From: Streptomyces sp. NBC_00250
Lineage (GTDB): Bacteria > Actinomycetota > Actinomycetes > Streptomycetales > Streptomycetaceae
Direction of reading: 5' to 3'
Assembly (NCBI RefSeq): GCF_036192275.1
Contig: NZ_CP108088.1
Coordinates: 930,001 to 994,000, forward strand
Length of the DNA stretch: 64,000 nucleotides
Shown: piece by piece, positions 61,770-64,000 of the stretch
Position numbering within the stretch: position 1 is the first letter of the stretch
Layout: the number at the start of each line of letters is the position of its first letter
The notes under the pieces: generated by a model
Databases searched by the model: none
What the model saw: only the letters and a program-made list of their open reading frames with translations
Told to the model about the DNA's origin: nothing
Program-made: the position numbers and the translations under genes

Positions 61770-62408
61770 ATGCCTGCCTCGCACTACACCGTCAGCGACG
61801 TCATGACCCACACCGCCATCGCGATCGGCCGTGATGCGCCCTACAAGGAGATCGTCGCGCTCTTGGACCAGTGGAAGGTGAGTGCCCTGCCCGTCCTTGA
61901 GGGAGAGGGACGTGTCGTCGGAGTCGTGTCGGAGGCGGATCTCCTGCCGAAGGAGGAGTTCCGCCTCGACGAGCCCCGCCCCGACGAATTCGCCGAGGCA
62001 GCCAAGGCCGGAGCCCTACGGGCGGGCGAACTCATGTCGAGTCCGGCCGTGACCGTCCACCCGGACGCCACGCTCGCCGAGGCGGCACGCATCATGGCCA
62101 CCCGGAAGGTGAAGCGGCTGCCGGTGGTGAACGAGATCGGAATGCTGGAAGGGGTCGTCAGCCGGAGTGACCTGCTCAAGGTGTTCCTCCGAACGGACGG
62201 CGAGATCGAGGAGGAGATCCGCCGTTCCATCCTCGGCGAGTCGGCCGCCCCGGCAGGGCTCGACGTGTCCGTACTGGAGGGCGTGGCCACCCTTCACGGC
62301 GCGCTCGCTGAACAGTCGCTGGTTCCGCTCCTCGCCCGCGCTGTGCGGGCGGTGGAGGGCGTCGTCGACGTGCGGATGGATCTCGGCGCCCACGAAGACG
62401 CCGCATGA
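61770..62408 (+). CDS. CBS-pair protein with BON domain
   Basis: 212 residues. CBS motifs VSDVMTHTAIAIGRDAPYKEIVALLDQWKVSALPVLE and AGELMSSPAVTVHPDATLAEAARIMATRKVKRLPVVN; then a BON-like domain (about 160-205: SVLEGVATLHGALAEQSLVPLLARAVRAVEGVVDV). Common in DosR-associated loci. Confidence 0.85.
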   Translation: MPASHYTVSDVMTHTAIAIGRDAPYKEIVALLDQWKVSALPVLEGEGRVVGVVSEADLLPKEEFRLDEPRPDEFAEAAKAGALRAGELMSSPAVTVHPDATLAEAARIMATRKVKRLPVVNEIGMLEGVVSRSDLLKVFLRTDGEIEEEIRRSILGESAAPAGLDVSVLEGVATLHGALAEQSLVPLLARAVRAVEGVVDVRMDLGAHEDAA

Positions 62409-62459
62409 CGGACAATCCTTGTGGGGGCGGATACGAACCCACCGACCGCAGGGGTCGCC

Positions 62460-63146
62460 ATGTCCGATCTGCAGGCAGCCGCCACACCCACGCGGGTCTT
62501 CCTCGTCGACGACCACGAGGTCGTCCGCCGGGGCCTTCGTGACCTGATCGACGACGAACCCGACATGGAAGTGGTCGGCGAGGCGGCGAGTGCGGAGCAG
62601 GCACTGGCCAGGGGCCCCGCCCTACGCCCGGACGTGGCGGTCCTCGACGTGCGACTGCCCGACGGGGACGGCATCTCCGTGTGCCGGGAGCTGCGGTCTC
62701 GGATGCCTGACCTGGCGTGCCTGATGCTGACGTCATTCGACGACGAGGACGCTCTCCTCGACGCGATCATGGCTGGGGCGGCCGGGTACGTCCTGAAGCA
62801 GATCAAGGGGTCGGATCTGGTGTCGGCGGTTCGGACCGTGGCCACCGGTCAGTCGATGCTGGATCCGGCCACCACCGCCCGGCTGATGCACTCGCTGCGC
62901 GACCCCGAGGCGGCGAAGCCGCCGGAGGACGAGCGGCTCGCGGTGCTGTCCGACAGGGAGCGGTCGGTGCTCGAACTCATCGGCGAGGGTCTTACCAACC
63001 GGCAGATCGCCAAGCGGCTCTATCTGTCGGAGAAGACCGTCAAGAACCACATCTCCCGGCTGCTCGGCAAACTCGGCGTAGAACGCCGCGTACAGGCGGC
63101 CGTCATCGCAGCGCAGGTCCACGAGCACGACCCCGAGGGGACGTAG
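62460..63146 (+). CDS. DosR/DevR-like LuxR-type response regulator
   Basis: 228 residues. Receiver domain with phospho-acceptor D63 (VLDVRLPDGDG), acidic D17/D18, and K in YVLKQI. LuxR HTH (about 157-222: LSDRERSVLELIGEGLTNRQIAKRLYLSEKTVKNHISRLLGKLGV). ATG 62460 gives the MSDLQ start. Converges with the adjacent DosS-like kinase gene, presumably its partner. Confidence 0.88.
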   Translation: MSDLQAAATPTRVFLVDDHEVVRRGLRDLIDDEPDMEVVGEAASAEQALARGPALRPDVAVLDVRLPDGDGISVCRELRSRMPDLACLMLTSFDDEDALLDAIMAGAAGYVLKQIKGSDLVSAVRTVATGQSMLDPATTARLMHSLRDPEAAKPPEDERLAVLSDRERSVLELIGEGLTNRQIAKRLYLSEKTVKNHISRLLGKLGVERRVQAAVIAAQVHEHDPEGT

Positions 63147-63152
63147 AAGCCC

Positions 63153-64000
63153 TCATTCCCGCTCGGTCGGGAGTGGGATCCTCCACTCGAGGACCGTGCC
63201 GCTGCCCGGCGCCGCTCGCGCGTGGACCGATAGCGTGCCGCCCAGCCGCTCGGCCCGTTCGGACAGGTTCTGCAGTCCGCTGCGGCTGCCGCCGTGCGGT
63301 ATGCCGACGCCGTCGTCACTCACCGTCACCGCCAGCACGCCGTCGTCGGCCACGACCGACACCTCCGCCTTTCGGGCCCGGGCGTGCCGTGCCACATTGG
63401 TGAGGGCCTCCCCGAGGACGGCGAGCACCTCCTCGGCCGCTGCCGTCGGTACGTCGGTGTCGATCAGGCCCTCCATACGCAGCGCCGGAGTGAATCCGAG
63501 CGTCGTCGCCGCCGAATCCACGGCCTTGACCAGGCGCTTTCGCAGTTTCGGGGCGGTTCCCGGGGTGTCGTGTTCCCGGAGGCCGAAGATGGTCGATCGG
63601 ATGATCTTGATGGTGGCGTCGAGGTCGTCGATGGCCCGGGTCAATCGGTCCAGAGCCTCCGGGTGCTCGACGAAGCGCCGGGCACTCTGCAGCGTCATCC
63701 CGGTGGCGAACAAGCGCTGGATCGCCAGATCGTGGAGGTCTCGGGCGATCCGGTCGCGGTCCTCCAGAAGACTCACCTGTTCGGCGTCACGACGGCGGTC
63801 GGCCAGTTCGAGCGCCAGTGCCGCCTGCCCCGCGAATCCGGGAAGAGCGGTGACCTCGGCGGTCGTGAAGGCGGGTCGCCCGTGACACCGCGCGAGGATC
63901 AGTACCCCTCTGAGTAGCTCCTTGGTGCCGACCGCGACGGCCACCGCCGGTCCGTACCCCTTCCACCGTTCGGTCTGCATCGTGATGGTCGGTTCGTTCT
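63153..64000 (-). CDS. DosS/DevS-like sensor histidine kinase (partial, 5' end outside window)
   Basis: At least 282 residues; the frame remains open through position 64000. Visible parts are the end of a GAF domain (LLRGVLILARCHGRPAFTTAEVTALPGFAGQAALALE), a HisKA_3 box with the phospho-His in IARDLHDLAIQRLF, and the ATPase with EALTNVARHARA and VSDDGVGIP. Converges with the response-regulator gene at 62460, its likely partner. Confidence 0.88.
   Translation of the reverse strand, partial: NEPTITMQTERWKGYGPAVAVAVGTKELLRGVLILARCHGRPAFTTAEVTALPGFAGQAALALELADRRRDAEQVSLLEDRDRIARDLHDLAIQRLFATGMTLQSARRFVEHPEALDRLTRAIDDLDATIKIIRSTIFGLREHDTPGTAPKLRKRLVKAVDSAATTLGFTPALRMEGLIDTDVPTAAAEEVLAVLGEALTNVARHARARKAEVSVVADDGVLAVTVSDDGVGIPHGGSRSGLQNLSERAERLGGTLSVHARAAPGSGTVLEWRIPLPTERE

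Noticed and set aside
1..64000. tRNA genes, CRISPR arrays, integrase and attachment sites
   Set aside because: I looked for cloverleaf-like sequences, regularly spaced repeats and tyrosine- or serine-integrase motifs and found none; the integration module may lie outside the window.

Overview
The window is high-GC DNA from an actinomycete, almost certainly Streptomyces. GTG starts are frequent, third codon positions are G/C-rich, and several families typical of the genus are present: WhiB, DUF317, DUF2637, DUF4913, DosR/DosS-like regulators, and an XRE-TPR regulator. It splits into a mobile element (about 1-39.3 kb) and a mixed accessory/chromosomal part (39.3-64 kb).

Mobile element. From 81 to 25265 nearly every gene is on the plus strand, tightly packed and often overlapping by 4 bp. 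It encodes a type IV secretion (T4SS) apparatus: an NlpC/P60 wall hydrolase, a small pilin-like membrane protein, a TcpC/VirB8-like protein, a TrbL/VirB6-like channel, an SCO6880-like protein, a VirB4 ATPase and a VirD4/TraD coupling protein. Many small accessory proteins are interleaved. They include a relaxase paralogue that has lost metal-binding histidines, a protein with two DnaB N-terminal domains but no ATPase, a decayed cytosine-5 DNA methyltransferase, a RelE-like protein, a tandem HxlR regulator and DUF317 proteins. A strong hairpin at 25279-25314 closes this block. Next comes a two-gene unit (25492-30590), an alpha/beta hydrolase coupled to a caspase-STAND-WD40 protein, which is my best candidate for a conflict or anti-phage system. 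The opposite strand (38113 down to 31092) carries processing and replication genes: a Rep-like winged-helix protein, a DnaC-like loader, WhiB, a DUF2637 membrane protein, MobC and the intact relaxase. A divergent XRE regulator (38444-39331) with palindromic operators sits at the boundary. No integrase or attachment site is visible, so the element may extend left of the window.

Accessory region. A minus-strand operon (39376-42333) encodes an ImmA/IrrE-type metallopeptidase, a multi-spanning membrane protein and an amidohydrolase. A flavin-type oxidoreductase and an APH-like kinase follow. A gene set at 46930-56137 (GT4, P-loop kinase, PIG-L deacetylase, GT2, APH-like kinase, a methyltransferase/GT8 chimera, an XRE-TPR regulator, and a split RibD-like reductase and deaminase) looks like a small glycoconjugate or nucleoside-type pathway. 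It is invaded by an IS701-family element, with a methyltransferase passenger and a second partial end, and by an IS5-family element. In both cases the insertion site is a CTAG that also forms stop codons.

Right end. 57.4-64 kb is a stress/dormancy-type cluster: a truncated slipin, a universal-stress-protein remnant, an APH/P-loop fusion kinase, CBS and cNMP-binding proteins, and a DosR-like regulator next to a DosS-like kinase that runs off the window. Several genes here and in the mobile element carry single-base frameshifts. These may be real decay or assembly errors, and the raw sequence cannot tell which.
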